NCBI GenBank assembly: GCA_019752045.1
Contig: JAIEMP010000004.1
Coordinates: forward strand, 124,001 to 188,000
Length of the DNA: 64,000 bases
Direction: 5' to 3'
Source: Chitinophagaceae bacterium
Lineage (GTDB): Bacteria; Bacteroidota; Bacteroidia; Chitinophagales; Chitinophagaceae
The notes under the pieces are model-generated. The model worked only from the letters and a program-made list of their open reading frames with translations. It was not told the DNA's origin and ran no database searches. Shown piece after piece: positions 26,914-33,562 of this stretch (position 1 is its first letter; each line of letters begins with the position of its first letter). The position numbers and the translations under genes were made by a program.

Positions 26914-27764
26914 TATCCTTTTACTCTGCTTCCGGGACAGCCTACTTTTTTATTCTTTTTAAATGATGCAATACCCGATGTGCGTTCGTACCAGTCTACA
27001 AAAGGTCTCCATGTAAAAGTGAGTTGCAGAAAATAATACGCATCCTTGTTTTTTTCATTACCTCTTAACGAACCTGCAGCAGGGTAAGCACCCGGCCCAC
27101 GGTATGCCATTGCAACGGCTTGCGGACCTCTTGCTGCCAGTAATATATTTTGATCTGCATAAGTGGTACTCACATCATCAATATAATCTGTAAAAGTTTT
27201 CCGGTAACCGAACTCTAATCCTACACGCAGATCTTCGTTTAATGCATATTCTGCACCAATGCCAAACGGTATGGCAAACTGTGTAAGTTTATAATTTTTT
27301 TTACCGGGAATGACTCCTTGTCCTTCCGTGCTCAACGGTTTCAGAAAAACACGATTGCCTGCATTATCTAAAGCAGAAGGTTTAAAATGAAACAAGGCAC
27401 CGCCTGCAAAAACATAAGGTGTCCACCATTTATCATTCAAGCTGAAAATATTATACTGAGCTCCCAGTTCCCACTCAAACAAGCTGGTTTGAAAACTGAA
27501 GTTGCGGCTTTTTAAAGATGCATTTTTATTTTTTGCATCATCTGCACGTAGTGATCCAAGGCTGAGATGTGAGCGTAATAAAAAATGTTCGGATAAATCA
27601 TAACGGGCGCCTAAGCTTCCAACAAATTTTGCCTGTTTCAGTGAAAATGCATTTTGTTTTAGATCGCCCTGATAGTTTGCAAATCCCGCCCTGAAAGAAA
27701 GGTGAAAATTCTGTGCATTCAACAGGAGCGGAAAGAAAGCCAGAAGCAGTACTGTTTTTTTCAT
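26910..27764 (-). CDS. DUF6089 outer-membrane beta-barrel protein (PorG-like)
   Basis: 284 residues with a signal peptide (KKTVLLLAFFPLLLNAQ). The mature part has alternating beta strands; YQGDLKQNAF, WTPYVFAGGALFHFKP and YRKTFTDYIDDVST are the conserved DUF6089 segments, shared with the second family member at 36963-37700. It ends in a GCPGSR motif close to GCPPVR of that paralogue's type. PorG, in this family, is an outer-membrane partner of the PorK/PorN ring of the type IX secretion system, and gldKLMN lie in this window. Whether this copy or the other serves secretion is unknown. Confidence 0.82.
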   Translation of the reverse strand: MKKTVLLLAFFPLLLNAQNFHLSFRAGFANYQGDLKQNAFSLKQAKFVGSLGARYDLSEHFLLRSHLSLGSLRADDAKNKNASLKSRNFSFQTSLFEWELGAQYNIFSLNDKWWTPYVFAGGALFHFKPSALDNAGNRVFLKPLSTEGQGVIPGKKNYKLTQFAIPFGIGAEYALNEDLRVGLEFGYRKTFTDYIDDVSTTYADQNILLAARGPQAVAMAYRGPGAYPAAGSLRGNEKNKDAYYFLQLTFTWRPFVDWYERTSGIASFKKNKKVGCPGSRVKGY

Positions 27765-27822
27765 ATGTGAATAATTGGATGAAGCAGTGTAACAAAGAAC
27801 GGCAAAAATGTGCTGAAAGTAT

Positions 27823-27849
27823 AAAACCGACCTGAAAGGGGTCGGTTTT
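27823..27849 (-). terminator. Bidirectional-type terminator ending the tRNA/GIY-YIG array
   Basis: Perfect 10-bp arms AAAACCGACC and GGTCGGTTTT around a 7-base loop, with terminal U-tracts on both strands. On the minus strand it lies just beyond the last broken tRNA copy, so it can end the array transcript. It also lies upstream of the DUF6089 gene. Confidence 0.8.
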
Positions 27850-27857
27850 ATTTGTTG

Positions 27858-27952
27858 TGGCCTCGCCAGGAATCCCCGCCCGTACCGAACGTAACAACTG
27901 ATAATGTTTGAAATTTATTTTGGTACGTTCGGGCGGGGAACCTGAATCTGGA
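27858..27952 (-). pseudogene. Broken tRNA-Arg copy A, 3' part with a 63-bp palindrome in the T-loop
   Basis: The + strand reads TGGCCTCGCCAGGAATC, then a 63-base insert (27875-27937), then GAACCTGAATCTGGA. Without the insert this is the 3' half of the intact tRNA at 28654-28725, with one change. The 5' half (acceptor, D arm, anticodon) is gone and replaced by the end of the GIY-YIG gene. The insert is a palindrome with CCCGCC/GGCGGG outer arms and CGAACGTA/TACGTTCG inner arms. Confidence 0.85.
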
Positions 27953-27953
27953 A

Positions 27954-28196
27954 TTATATGGTAATAATTTTTTTCAAAAATCTTCTTCCGGCTGCGGACT
28001 TGAAATATTTTTCTCTGGAAATTGCTTCCATCTCTGTTTCGAACTGTTCAATATAAATGATTTGGAATGGAATGTATGGTCTGATGGATGCCGTCATTCC
28101 CGAGTTATGTTGAGCTAATCGTTTTTCAAGATCTTGACAATGACCTTTGTAAAAATAATCATGTGCAATGCTTTTTAGAACATAAGCAAAATACAT
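27954..28196 (-). CDS. GIY-YIG nuclease-domain protein, copy 2
   Basis: 80 residues from the ATG at 28196, 17 bases after the end of tRNA copy B. The GIY-YIG fold is complete in miniature: Y5-V-L, Y16-K-G, catalytic R26 and E62 (in REKYFKS). It is almost identical to copy 1 (28394-28636): residue 49 is Ile instead of Phe, and the last residues are IITI instead of MIAS because the junction with the next tRNA remnant differs. A longer frame begins inside the tRNA copy and reads AGIPGEATT through it, but that is tRNA sequence. Small stand-alone GIY-YIG proteins act in DNA cleavage and repair, and some are homing-like. Role here: possible selfish element at tRNA-Arg. Confidence 0.85.
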   Translation of the reverse strand: MYFAYVLKSIAHDYFYKGHCQDLEKRLAQHNSGMTASIRPYIPFQIIYIEQFETEMEAISREKYFKSAAGRRFLKKIITI

Positions 28197-28213
28197 GCAT
28201 GAAAATTTAGTAG

Positions 28214-28399
28214 TGGCCTCGCCAGGAATCCCTGCCCGATCCAAACGTTCCAAATGTTGATTATTTGAAATGAAGTTGATGCGTTTGGGCGGGGAACCTG
28301 GATCTGGAGCCCGTCCGAATATTTCGTCCGGGCGGACTTCGGAAACTCTTATACTATCCCCGTCCGACTGGCGTCAGCCGGGGGGGCATTGTACTACGA
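28214..28399 (-). pseudogene. Broken tRNA-Arg copy B with three palindromic insertions
   Basis: Removing three inserts restores almost the whole tRNA-Arg(CCG) sequence except the first bases of the acceptor stem. The inserts are 28231-28293 (63 nt, T-loop), 28310-28336 (27 nt, 3' side of the anticodon stem) and 28360-28387 (28 nt, D-loop). Each is GC-rich and palindromic, with CCCGYCCG-like starts and G-rich ends, and the tRNA bases on either side join exactly. The 5' edge fuses to the GIY-YIG copy 1 gene, whose TAG stop is the tRNA's own TAG at positions 8-10. It cannot yield a functional tRNA unless inserts are removed. Confidence 0.88.
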
Positions 28400-28636
28400 T
28401 GCAATCATTTTTTTCAAAAATCTTCTTCCGGCTGCGGACTTGAAATATTTTTCTCTGGAAATTGCTTCCATCTCTGTTTCGAACTGTTCAAAATAAATGA
28501 TTTGGAATGGAATGTATGGTCTGATGGAAGCCGTCATTCCTGAATTGTGTTGAGCTAATCGTTTTTCAAGATCTTGACAATGACCTTTATAAAAATAATC
28601 ATGTGCAATGCTTTTTAGAACATAAGCAAAATACAT
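28394..28636 (-). CDS. GIY-YIG nuclease-domain protein, copy 1
   Basis: 80 residues, ATG at 28636, 17 bases after the 3' end of the intact tRNA-Arg and on the same strand, so it may share the tRNA's transcript. Motifs: Y5-V-L, Y16-K-G, R26, N31, E62. The ORF ends in the 5' part of tRNA copy B, which supplies its stop codon. Length fits the small UvrC-N-like/YhbQ (UPF0213-like) group. Near identity with copy 2, including most silent positions, shows a recent tandem duplication of the unit tRNA plus nuclease gene (440 bp between copies). Confidence 0.87.
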   Translation of the reverse strand: MYFAYVLKSIAHDYFYKGHCQDLEKRLAQHNSGMTASIRPYIPFQIIYFEQFETEMEAISREKYFKSAAGRRFLKKMIAS

Positions 28637-28653
28637 GCATCAAAATTTAGTAG

Positions 28654-28725
28654 TGGCCTCGCCAGGAATCGAACCTGGATCTGGAGCTTCGGAAACTCTT
28701 ATACTATCCATTGTACTACGAGGCC
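28654..28725 (-). tRNA. tRNA-Arg(CCG), intact
   Basis: 72 nt without encoded CCA. The acceptor GGCCTCG pairs fully with CGAGGCC, discriminator A. D arm GTAC/GTAT; anticodon loop TTCCGAA gives anticodon CCG (codon CGG); T arm CCAGG/CCTGG with loop TTCGATT. The anticodon stem AGAGT/GCTCC has one A-C mismatch at its base and one G-U pair. It heads an array with two GIY-YIG genes and two broken copies of itself. Confidence 0.93.
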
Positions 28726-28754
28726 AAAAAAATTTGAAAATTGATTAATTTGAA

Positions 28755-28789
28755 AATTTGAGAATTACGAAAAACATCATTCTCAAATT
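28755..28789 (-). terminator. Hairpin at the end of the marC gene
   Basis: Perfect 11-bp inverted repeat AATTTGAGAAT / ATTCTCAAATT with a 13-base loop, overlapping the marC stop codon. Only a weak T-rich tail follows on the minus strand, so termination efficiency is uncertain. It separates marC from the tRNA gene. Confidence 0.5.
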
Positions 28790-29372
28790 ATTTAATCAAC
28801 CCTCCTGCATTACCAGCAAATATTTTTACGGCAATGGCCAGCAATATTACGCCAAAAAATTTTCGTACAGCAAGTAAACCTGCAGGTCCTAACAGTTTCT
28901 CAATCCACTTTAATGATTTCAATACAAAGAAAACGAGTATCAGGTTTAAAAGAATAGCAATCAGAATCACCAGATCGGAATAATTGGCACCTAACGACAT
29001 AATGGTAGTAAGTGTGCCGCTTCCCGCAATAATCGGGAAAGCAATTGGCACCACAGTTCCGCTTTTTGCATTTTTATCACTTTTAAAAAATTCATGACCC
29101 AATACCATTTCCAGTCCTAATACAAAAATGACAATGGATCCTGCTACAGCAAATGAACGACGATCAACACCCAGCATATTTAAAAAGGATTCGCCTACAA
29201 ATAAAAACAGAATCATTAATGCTCCTGAAATAAGTGTAGCCTTAAATTCACGGATGGCTCCCATTTTATCCTTCATGGCAATTAATAAAGGAATTGAACC
29301 AATGATATCTATCACTGCAAACAATGTAAAGGATACAGTGAGGAGCTGACTGAGATTGAAATCAAGATTCAT
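28788..29372 (-). CDS. MarC family integral membrane protein
   Basis: 194 residues with six hydrophobic helices. FTLFAVIDIIGSIPLLIAM at the N-terminus and VVPIAFPIIAGSGTLTTIMS in the centre are the two conserved MarC/UPF0056 repeats. The physiological role of MarC is not established; the old link with multiple antibiotic resistance is not supported for the E. coli protein. It is transcribed toward the tRNA-Arg gene. It is not obviously linked to the B12 genes upstream, 59 bases away. Confidence 0.9.
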   Translation of the reverse strand: MNLDFNLSQLLTVSFTLFAVIDIIGSIPLLIAMKDKMGAIREFKATLISGALMILFLFVGESFLNMLGVDRRSFAVAGSIVIFVLGLEMVLGHEFFKSDKNAKSGTVVPIAFPIIAGSGTLTTIMSLGANYSDLVILIAILLNLILVFFVLKSLKWIEKLLGPAGLLAVRKFFGVILLAIAVKIFAGNAGGLIK

Positions 29373-29431
29373 AAAACAGGTTTGCGCAAAGATAACTTTT
29401 CTTTTGAGCCGGCATGTTACTGTATGAGTTG

Positions 29432-30040
29432 TTACTGATAGCTGGGCTTGTGTTGTTCAGATGTGCTTTGTATGTTATGTACTACTTCATGCATAAACTG
29501 ATTTTCCTGTAAGAATAATTTTACTACACAACCGTATTGCAGTTTAAATACATTGAATGAATCAATCAAAGCTGTATTGGTAAGATGTGAAAGAATACTC
29601 CGCAACACTCCGCCATGCGAAACAATGGCGGCCGTTTCTTTTTTCTCAGTAATGCTTTGAAATATCTTTGTAGTGCGTGCATACAGATCAAGATAACTTT
29701 CACCGCCGGGAATGCGAACGTTTACAAAATCATTCATCCACGGCATCACCAGTTCCTGCGGAATATCATCCCACTTTTGTAATTCCCATTCACCGCAATT
29801 AATTTCTTTTAACTCCTCGTGAAATGAAATATTATGTGCAGGAAATAAATGCTGTGCCAGTTTACTGCAACGTTGCAGCGGACTGGCATACACCGTTTGA
29901 ATATTTTCAGGTAAATGTTGTTTGATCAATGCAGCTTCATCAAAAAAACTTTCGGTTACATCCAGATCAGCCTGTCCGTAGCAGGTTCCTTTTTCTACTG
30001 CAGGTGTGGTATGACGGATGAGATAAATTTCTGTGTTCAT
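29432..30040 (-). CDS. cobC: Alpha-ribazole phosphatase (histidine phosphatase family)
   Basis: 202 residues. The catalytic phosphohistidine motif LIRHTTP (R9-H10) sits at the N-terminus, followed by YGQADLDVTESF, typical of CobC. VYASPLQRCSKLAQHL supplies the second Arg, and VSHGGVLRSILSHL contains the second His. In the nucleotide-loop pathway it removes phosphate from alpha-ribazole-5'-phosphate or adenosylcobalamin-phosphate. It lies last in the cobalamin operon, 194 bases after cobS; the gap holds two diverged copies of a dispersed repeat. Confidence 0.9.
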   Translation of the reverse strand: MNTEIYLIRHTTPAVEKGTCYGQADLDVTESFFDEAALIKQHLPENIQTVYASPLQRCSKLAQHLFPAHNISFHEELKEINCGEWELQKWDDIPQELVMPWMNDFVNVRIPGGESYLDLYARTTKIFQSITEKKETAAIVSHGGVLRSILSHLTNTALIDSFNVFKLQYGCVVKLFLQENQFMHEVVHNIQSTSEQHKPSYQ

Positions 30041-30051
30041 GTTTTTTGTTT

Positions 30052-30228
30052 AGGCGCAGAGAAAGAAGAACGCAGAGATCAGCGCAGAGTTGAATAATCT
30101 GCGATCAACTCCATTTCTTATTTCTCTAAGCCGGATATTTTTTTGACGCAGTGAAAGAAGACCGCTGAGATCAGCGCAGAGAAGATTGCTCTGTGTTAAC
30201 CTCTTTTTCTCATTTCTCAGTGCCACAA
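30052..30228. repeat. Two diverged copies of the GCGCAGAGAAA dispersed repeat
   Basis: GCGCAGAGAAAGAAGAACGC, followed by CAGAGATCAGCGCAGAG, and a second, weaker copy starting GACGCAGTGAAAGAAG, fill the cobS-cobC gap. The same motif builds the four tandem 124-bp units at 42270-42735. Each unit is a large imperfect palindrome (purine-rich left arm, TTTCTC-rich right arm). Open frames here are shadows. Confidence 0.75.
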
Positions 30229-30234
30229 ATTTTT

Positions 30235-31059
30235 TTAAAAAAGAATATACTCCATTTTCCAAAAAGCAACCAGACTCAGATAACATAACACCTCGGCTAC
30301 CTGTTGTGTTGCACCCAAACAATCGCCTGTATACCCACCGATCCATTTATGAAAATATCTTCTCAACAAAAAAGTGCCTGCTACCGGAAGTATCAACACA
30401 AACAGCATTTCTACACGTTGAATAAACAGCAATGGTGCCAAGCCAAACAACACAGCAGGAATAATTTCATAGGCAGTTATTGATTTGGCCAGTGGTTTTG
30501 CTTTTGCATCATCATTCTCCCGTACATATTTACTGGTTGCAACAACCAACACCGCACACAATCGGGAAAAACTATGTGCAGCAAGTAAAACCATCCACAT
30601 CTGATTGAAAGGTATAGCACTTAATGCAGTAAACTTCAACAGCAACATCAGAAAAATACCGATGGTGCCGTATGCACCAACCCGACTGTCTTTCATGATG
30701 TCGAGAATTTTTTCTTTGGTCCAGCCACCACCAAACGCATCACATACATCAGCAAAACCATCTTCATGAAAAGCGCCTGTTGTAAGTATTCCTGCAATCA
30801 TTGATAACAAAATAGCAATGGGTGCACCAAGAAAAAATTCAGTGCCGGTGTATACCAACGCACAAACGCCGCCAACAATCCAACCCATCAACGGAAAGTA
30901 GCGTGTGGCTTTGTTGAGATATTCGGGATCATGTGTTACCCATTTCGGACAGGGAATTCTGGTGTAAAACATTATGGCTGTTAAAAATATCTCGATTTGT
31001 ACCACCACCCCACCTGAAGGGGGCTTAGCAGCAGTATGATTCGTTGTATCAGTATTCAT
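30235..31059 (-). CDS. cobS: Adenosylcobinamide-GDP ribazoletransferase (cobalamin synthase)
   Basis: 274 residues from the ATG at 31059. Multi-pass membrane enzyme that joins alpha-ribazole to AdoCbi-GDP, the last step of B12 assembly. IFLTAIMFYTRIPCPKWVTH is the family N-terminus, and GAFHEDGFADVCDAFGGGWT contains the conserved Asp/His cluster for metal and diphosphate; TGDCLGATQQVAE marks the C-terminus. The first 20 or so residues (TAAKPPSGGVVV) are not family-like and are encoded by a palindromic element. An alternative internal start could skip part of it. It is 119 bases after cobT. Confidence 0.93.
   Translation of the reverse strand: MNTDTTNHTAAKPPSGGVVVQIEIFLTAIMFYTRIPCPKWVTHDPEYLNKATRYFPLMGWIVGGVCALVYTGTEFFLGAPIAILLSMIAGILTTGAFHEDGFADVCDAFGGGWTKEKILDIMKDSRVGAYGTIGIFLMLLLKFTALSAIPFNQMWMVLLAAHSFSRLCAVLVVATSKYVRENDDAKAKPLAKSITAYEIIPAVLFGLAPLLFIQRVEMLFVLILPVAGTFLLRRYFHKWIGGYTGDCLGATQQVAEVLCYLSLVAFWKMEYILF
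31003..31032. repeat. Palindromic element forming the N-terminal codons of cobS
   Basis: The + strand CACCACCCCACCTGAAGGGG and following GCTTAGC reads, on the minus strand, as the codons for AKPPSGGVVV ahead of the conserved CobS start. CCCC...GGGGG arms flank CCTGAA, the same core as the element in cobT. It lies in frame and contains no stop. Confidence 0.55.
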
Positions 31060-31178
31060 GTTCTTGCAAGTTAAATATTTGAACTGCTTTGGTAAAAGAA
31101 ATGCCGGCAAAACGGTAAGGCGGGAAGTGACTTCGTGTTAATAGTTTTCTTCCGGTCTTCTCGTCTTCCCGGCAAAAA

Positions 31179-32255
31179 TTATTCTTTACCACTCACACCC
31201 GCACTTTCAAAACTGGCCATTTCATTCAGGAATGCAACAGCACTTTGCAATAAAGGAATAGCCAATGCTGCGCCAGTGCCTTCACCCAAACGCATACCTA
31301 ATTGTAAAACAGGTTTTGCGTTGAGATGTTCTAACATTTTAAGATGACCGTTTTCATCAGAACAATGAGCGAATACAAGATGCCTCTCTAAATCCCCGCC
31401 TGAAAGATGCATTCGGGCAGGTCCCCGGAGGGGAGACTTGCTCTGCTGTTGTGCATGCATCTTCTTTGCAATTAACAATGCAGCAGTTGCAATAAATCCA
31501 TCAACAACTATCAACATGTTTAACTCTGCTGCTTTTAAATAAGCACCCACCATCATGGCTATTTCAAAACCACCAATGCGAGTAAGTAATTCATGTGGAG
31601 TGATATCGCTACCATTAAGTTCATGTTTGCGACTTACTTCTTCAAGAGTTGAAAGCTTCAGTATAAGTTGCTCATCGTTGGCGCCCGTACCTCTGCCCAC
31701 ACATTCATTTAACGGAAGCTGCAATACATGATGCATAATGAGTGCTGCTGAAGAGGTGTTGCCAATACCCATTTCGCCAAAGCCAATGGTATTACATCCT
31801 TCATCAAAAATTCCTTGAACAATGCTGCCCCCTTTTTCAAGCGCCGAATTCACTTCATCCATACTCATTGCATGGTATAAACTGTAATCGGCAGTGCCAT
31901 GATTGAGCTTTGCGTGTACAATTGGCAACGAAGCATCAAAATCAACGTTCACACCGGCATCGACTACTGTTAAGCCTATGTTGTTTTGTTTGGTGAATAC
32001 ATTAATGGCAGCACCACCCTGTACAAAATTCAAAACCATCTGTGCAGTTACCGCCTGCGGATAAGGATTTACTTTTCCTGTTGCTGCAATGCCATGATCG
32101 CCTGCAAATACAACAATATGCGGTTTGTTGATAACAGGTGATAAGTTGTTTTGAATCAAACCGACCTTTAATGCCAGTTCTTCCAGCATACCCAAGGCGC
32201 CTAATGGTTTTGTTTTGGTATTGATTTTTTGCCGCAGTTGTTCTTCAGTTGTCAT
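31179..32255 (-). CDS. cobT: Nicotinate-nucleotide:dimethylbenzimidazole phosphoribosyltransferase
   Basis: 358 residues. Makes alpha-ribazole-5'-phosphate from the lower-ligand base and nicotinate mononucleotide. HIVVFAGDHGIAATGKVNPY near the N-terminus, GFGEMGIGNTSSAALI in the centre and MRLGEGTGAALAIPL near the C-terminus (catalytic Glu about residue 325) are conserved. Between residues about 271 and 290 there are about 20 extra residues (SKSPLRGPARMHLSGGDLE) with no family counterpart; they are encoded by a GC-rich palindrome inserted in frame. The flanking FIATAALLIAKK and FAHCSDENGH join normally without them. It starts 3 bases after the DUF71 gene ends. Confidence 0.95.
   Translation of the reverse strand: MTTEEQLRQKINTKTKPLGALGMLEELALKVGLIQNNLSPVINKPHIVVFAGDHGIAATGKVNPYPQAVTAQMVLNFVQGGAAINVFTKQNNIGLTVVDAGVNVDFDASLPIVHAKLNHGTADYSLYHAMSMDEVNSALEKGGSIVQGIFDEGCNTIGFGEMGIGNTSSAALIMHHVLQLPLNECVGRGTGANDEQLILKLSTLEEVSRKHELNGSDITPHELLTRIGGFEIAMMVGAYLKAAELNMLIVVDGFIATAALLIAKKMHAQQQSKSPLRGPARMHLSGGDLERHLVFAHCSDENGHLKMLEHLNAKPVLQLGMRLGEGTGAALAIPLLQSAVAFLNEMASFESAGVSGKE
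31386..31444. repeat. GC-rich palindromic element inserted in frame in cobT
   Basis: About 59-60 bp with CCCCGCCTGAA (31394-31404) answered by TTCGGGCAGG (31412-31421), and a second pair CCCC/GGGG (31423-31434). Flanked by CTCT on one side and GCTCT on the other, which could be a short target duplication. It adds about 20 codons without a stop. Similar GC-rich palindromes occur at 3472-3499 and in the broken tRNA copies. Confidence 0.7.
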
Positions 32256-32258
32256 TGT

Positions 32259-32975
32259 TCAATTTTTTAAGATCAGATCACAAAACCAGAACCCTTTTGT
32301 ACCCACATCATTAATGGGAGTGGGGTGATCACTGGTTTTTATTTCAAGTGCTTTGTATGTTTTTTCACCGGTAGCAACGGGTATTGGTTGCTTAAAGAGG
32401 GGGCCACTAAAACAGAAAGAATGAAACTCACCGTTCTCTCCGCATGGATCAACTGTTGATGGAAGTTGATTGACAAACTGTTGATCAATGGTTCTGCCAA
32501 CCCAGTTTTCATCCAGATAACCATCGTTGATGCAGCAAAGTACAGATTGAAATCCTTTCGCTATAAAATCATTGATCATCCATTGTGTATCCGTTTTCCA
32601 GATGGGGAATACACAGTGCATATCGAGTTCTTTCATTTTGATTTCCCTGTAAGCACGCAGGTCTTCTAAAAAAAGATCGCCATACATTACATGATGGATG
32701 CCTTCTGCTTTTGCCCGAAGCAAAATGCTTTTCATTTGTTGTTCATATTCAGCATTGCTTGCTTCATACACATATGCTTTCAATAAAGGAATGCCAATAG
32801 ATGCAGCTTGCGCTTCAATTAACTCTTCTCTAACTCCATGCATGGATAAACGTTTGTAATTGCCATTGAAGGTGCTGAGTAAATATTTTATATCGTACTC
32901 GCCTTTCTGCAATACTTGATGCAATGCATAGCTGCTGTCTTTTCCGCCGCTCCAACAAAAAATAGCTGGTATCAT
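32259..32975 (-). CDS. DUF71/COG2102 ATP-pyrophosphatase family protein (Dph6-like)
   Basis: 238 residues. The PP-loop FCWSGGKDSSYAL (S9-G-G-K-D-S14) binds ATP and pyrophosphate. The archaeal/eukaryotic relatives (Dph6) amidate diphthine, which bacteria lack; published comparative genomics of DUF71 proposes that a bacterial subgroup works in B12 salvage. The position between cobU and cobT agrees with this. YGDLFLEDLRAYREIKM is the family's second conserved region. The reaction in B12 metabolism is unproven; amide hydrolysis or ligation on a corrinoid side chain would fit the fold. Confidence 0.85.
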   Translation of the reverse strand: MIPAIFCWSGGKDSSYALHQVLQKGEYDIKYLLSTFNGNYKRLSMHGVREELIEAQAASIGIPLLKAYVYEASNAEYEQQMKSILLRAKAEGIHHVMYGDLFLEDLRAYREIKMKELDMHCVFPIWKTDTQWMINDFIAKGFQSVLCCINDGYLDENWVGRTIDQQFVNQLPSTVDPCGENGEFHSFCFSGPLFKQPIPVATGEKTYKALEIKTSDHPTPINDVGTKGFWFCDLILKN

Positions 32976-33038
32976 ATGATGAGTGATGAATAATGAATGA
33001 TGAGTATTCTTACTGATTACTCATCATTCATCACTCAT
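32976..33038. repeat. ATGAGT-type hairpin repeat between cobU and the DUF71 gene
   Basis: The right arm TACTCATCATTCATCACTCA (33018-33037, one more T follows) is complementary to the left arm at 32979-33006 except for a 7-base bulge (TAATGAA). Related hairpins lie at 34383-34433 and inside the cobalamin riboswitch (36584-36655). It overlaps the stop codon of cobU. Confidence 0.75.
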
Positions 33039-33562
33039 TTAATTTTAACTGCAATTCCGCTAATCATAACTACTGCTGTATGTGCCGAAGCCGCAATGTA
33101 TTGATTGGCCCAGCCTTGCAGATCAGTGAACTTACGACCGATTTCTGTATCGGCATGTACACCCATCCCAATCTCGTTGCTGATGATGATAAATGTGCCG
33201 GGCTTTGTAAGCAAAACATCAATTTCTTTTTTCAGCAATAAAAGTGATGCATCCACATCGTTCTTTGTATCCACAAAAAAATTAGTGAGCCACAGTGTTA
33301 CACAATCAATAACGCAAACACGATTCAAAATGGGTAATGCACTAACGTTGCGTTGCTCTTCCAGATTTGTCCAGCGTTCATCCCGATCATTTTGATGACG
33401 CTTAACCCGTTGCTCAAAATCGTTGTCCCACACTTTGGCAGTAGCAACATACACCGGATTATTACTGAGCGATAATGCCAACTCCTGTGCATATTTACTT
33501 TTGCCGCTTCTTGCACCACCTGTAATAAAGATGAGCTGTGTTGAATGATCAGCGTTGCCCAT
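33035..33562 (-). CDS. cobU: Adenosylcobinamide kinase / adenosylcobinamide-phosphate guanylyltransferase
   Basis: 175 residues. Walker A G15-G-A-R-S-G-K21-S22 and the CobU segment VYVATAKVWDNDFEQRVKRH (His of the guanylylated intermediate in KRHQNDR). FIIISNEIGMGVHADTEIGR is a conserved CobU stretch. It phosphorylates adenosylcobinamide and transfers GMP to form AdoCbi-GDP, the CobS substrate. Its start overlaps the CWC gene by 14 bases. The stop codon lies in a hairpin repeat. Confidence 0.95.
   Translation of the reverse strand: MGNADHSTQLIFITGGARSGKSKYAQELALSLSNNPVYVATAKVWDNDFEQRVKRHQNDRDERWTNLEEQRNVSALPILNRVCVIDCVTLWLTNFFVDTKNDVDASLLLLKKEIDVLLTKPGTFIIISNEIGMGVHADTEIGRKFTDLQGWANQYIAASAHTAVVMISGIAVKIK

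Noticed and set aside
27598-27897. Minus-strand open frame across the start of the DUF6089 gene and tRNA remnant
   Set aside because: It overlaps a clear signal-peptide gene in another frame, crosses a terminator and consists partly of tRNA sequence; no protein features.
28197-28253. N-terminal extension of GIY-YIG copy 2 reading through tRNA copy B (RAGIPGEATT)
   Set aside because: These codons are the T-arm and acceptor stem of the tRNA copy. Copy 1 has a TGA in the matching place, so the common ATG is the true start.
30050-30346. Minus- and plus-strand open frames in the cobS-cobC gap
   Set aside because: They are made of the dispersed GCGCAGAGAAA repeat and the end of cobS; no coding signature.
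32259-32975. Diphthine-ammonia ligase as the function of the DUF71 protein
   Set aside because: Diphthamide occurs in archaeal and eukaryotic EF2, not in bacteria; the B12 operon context argues for a different reaction.
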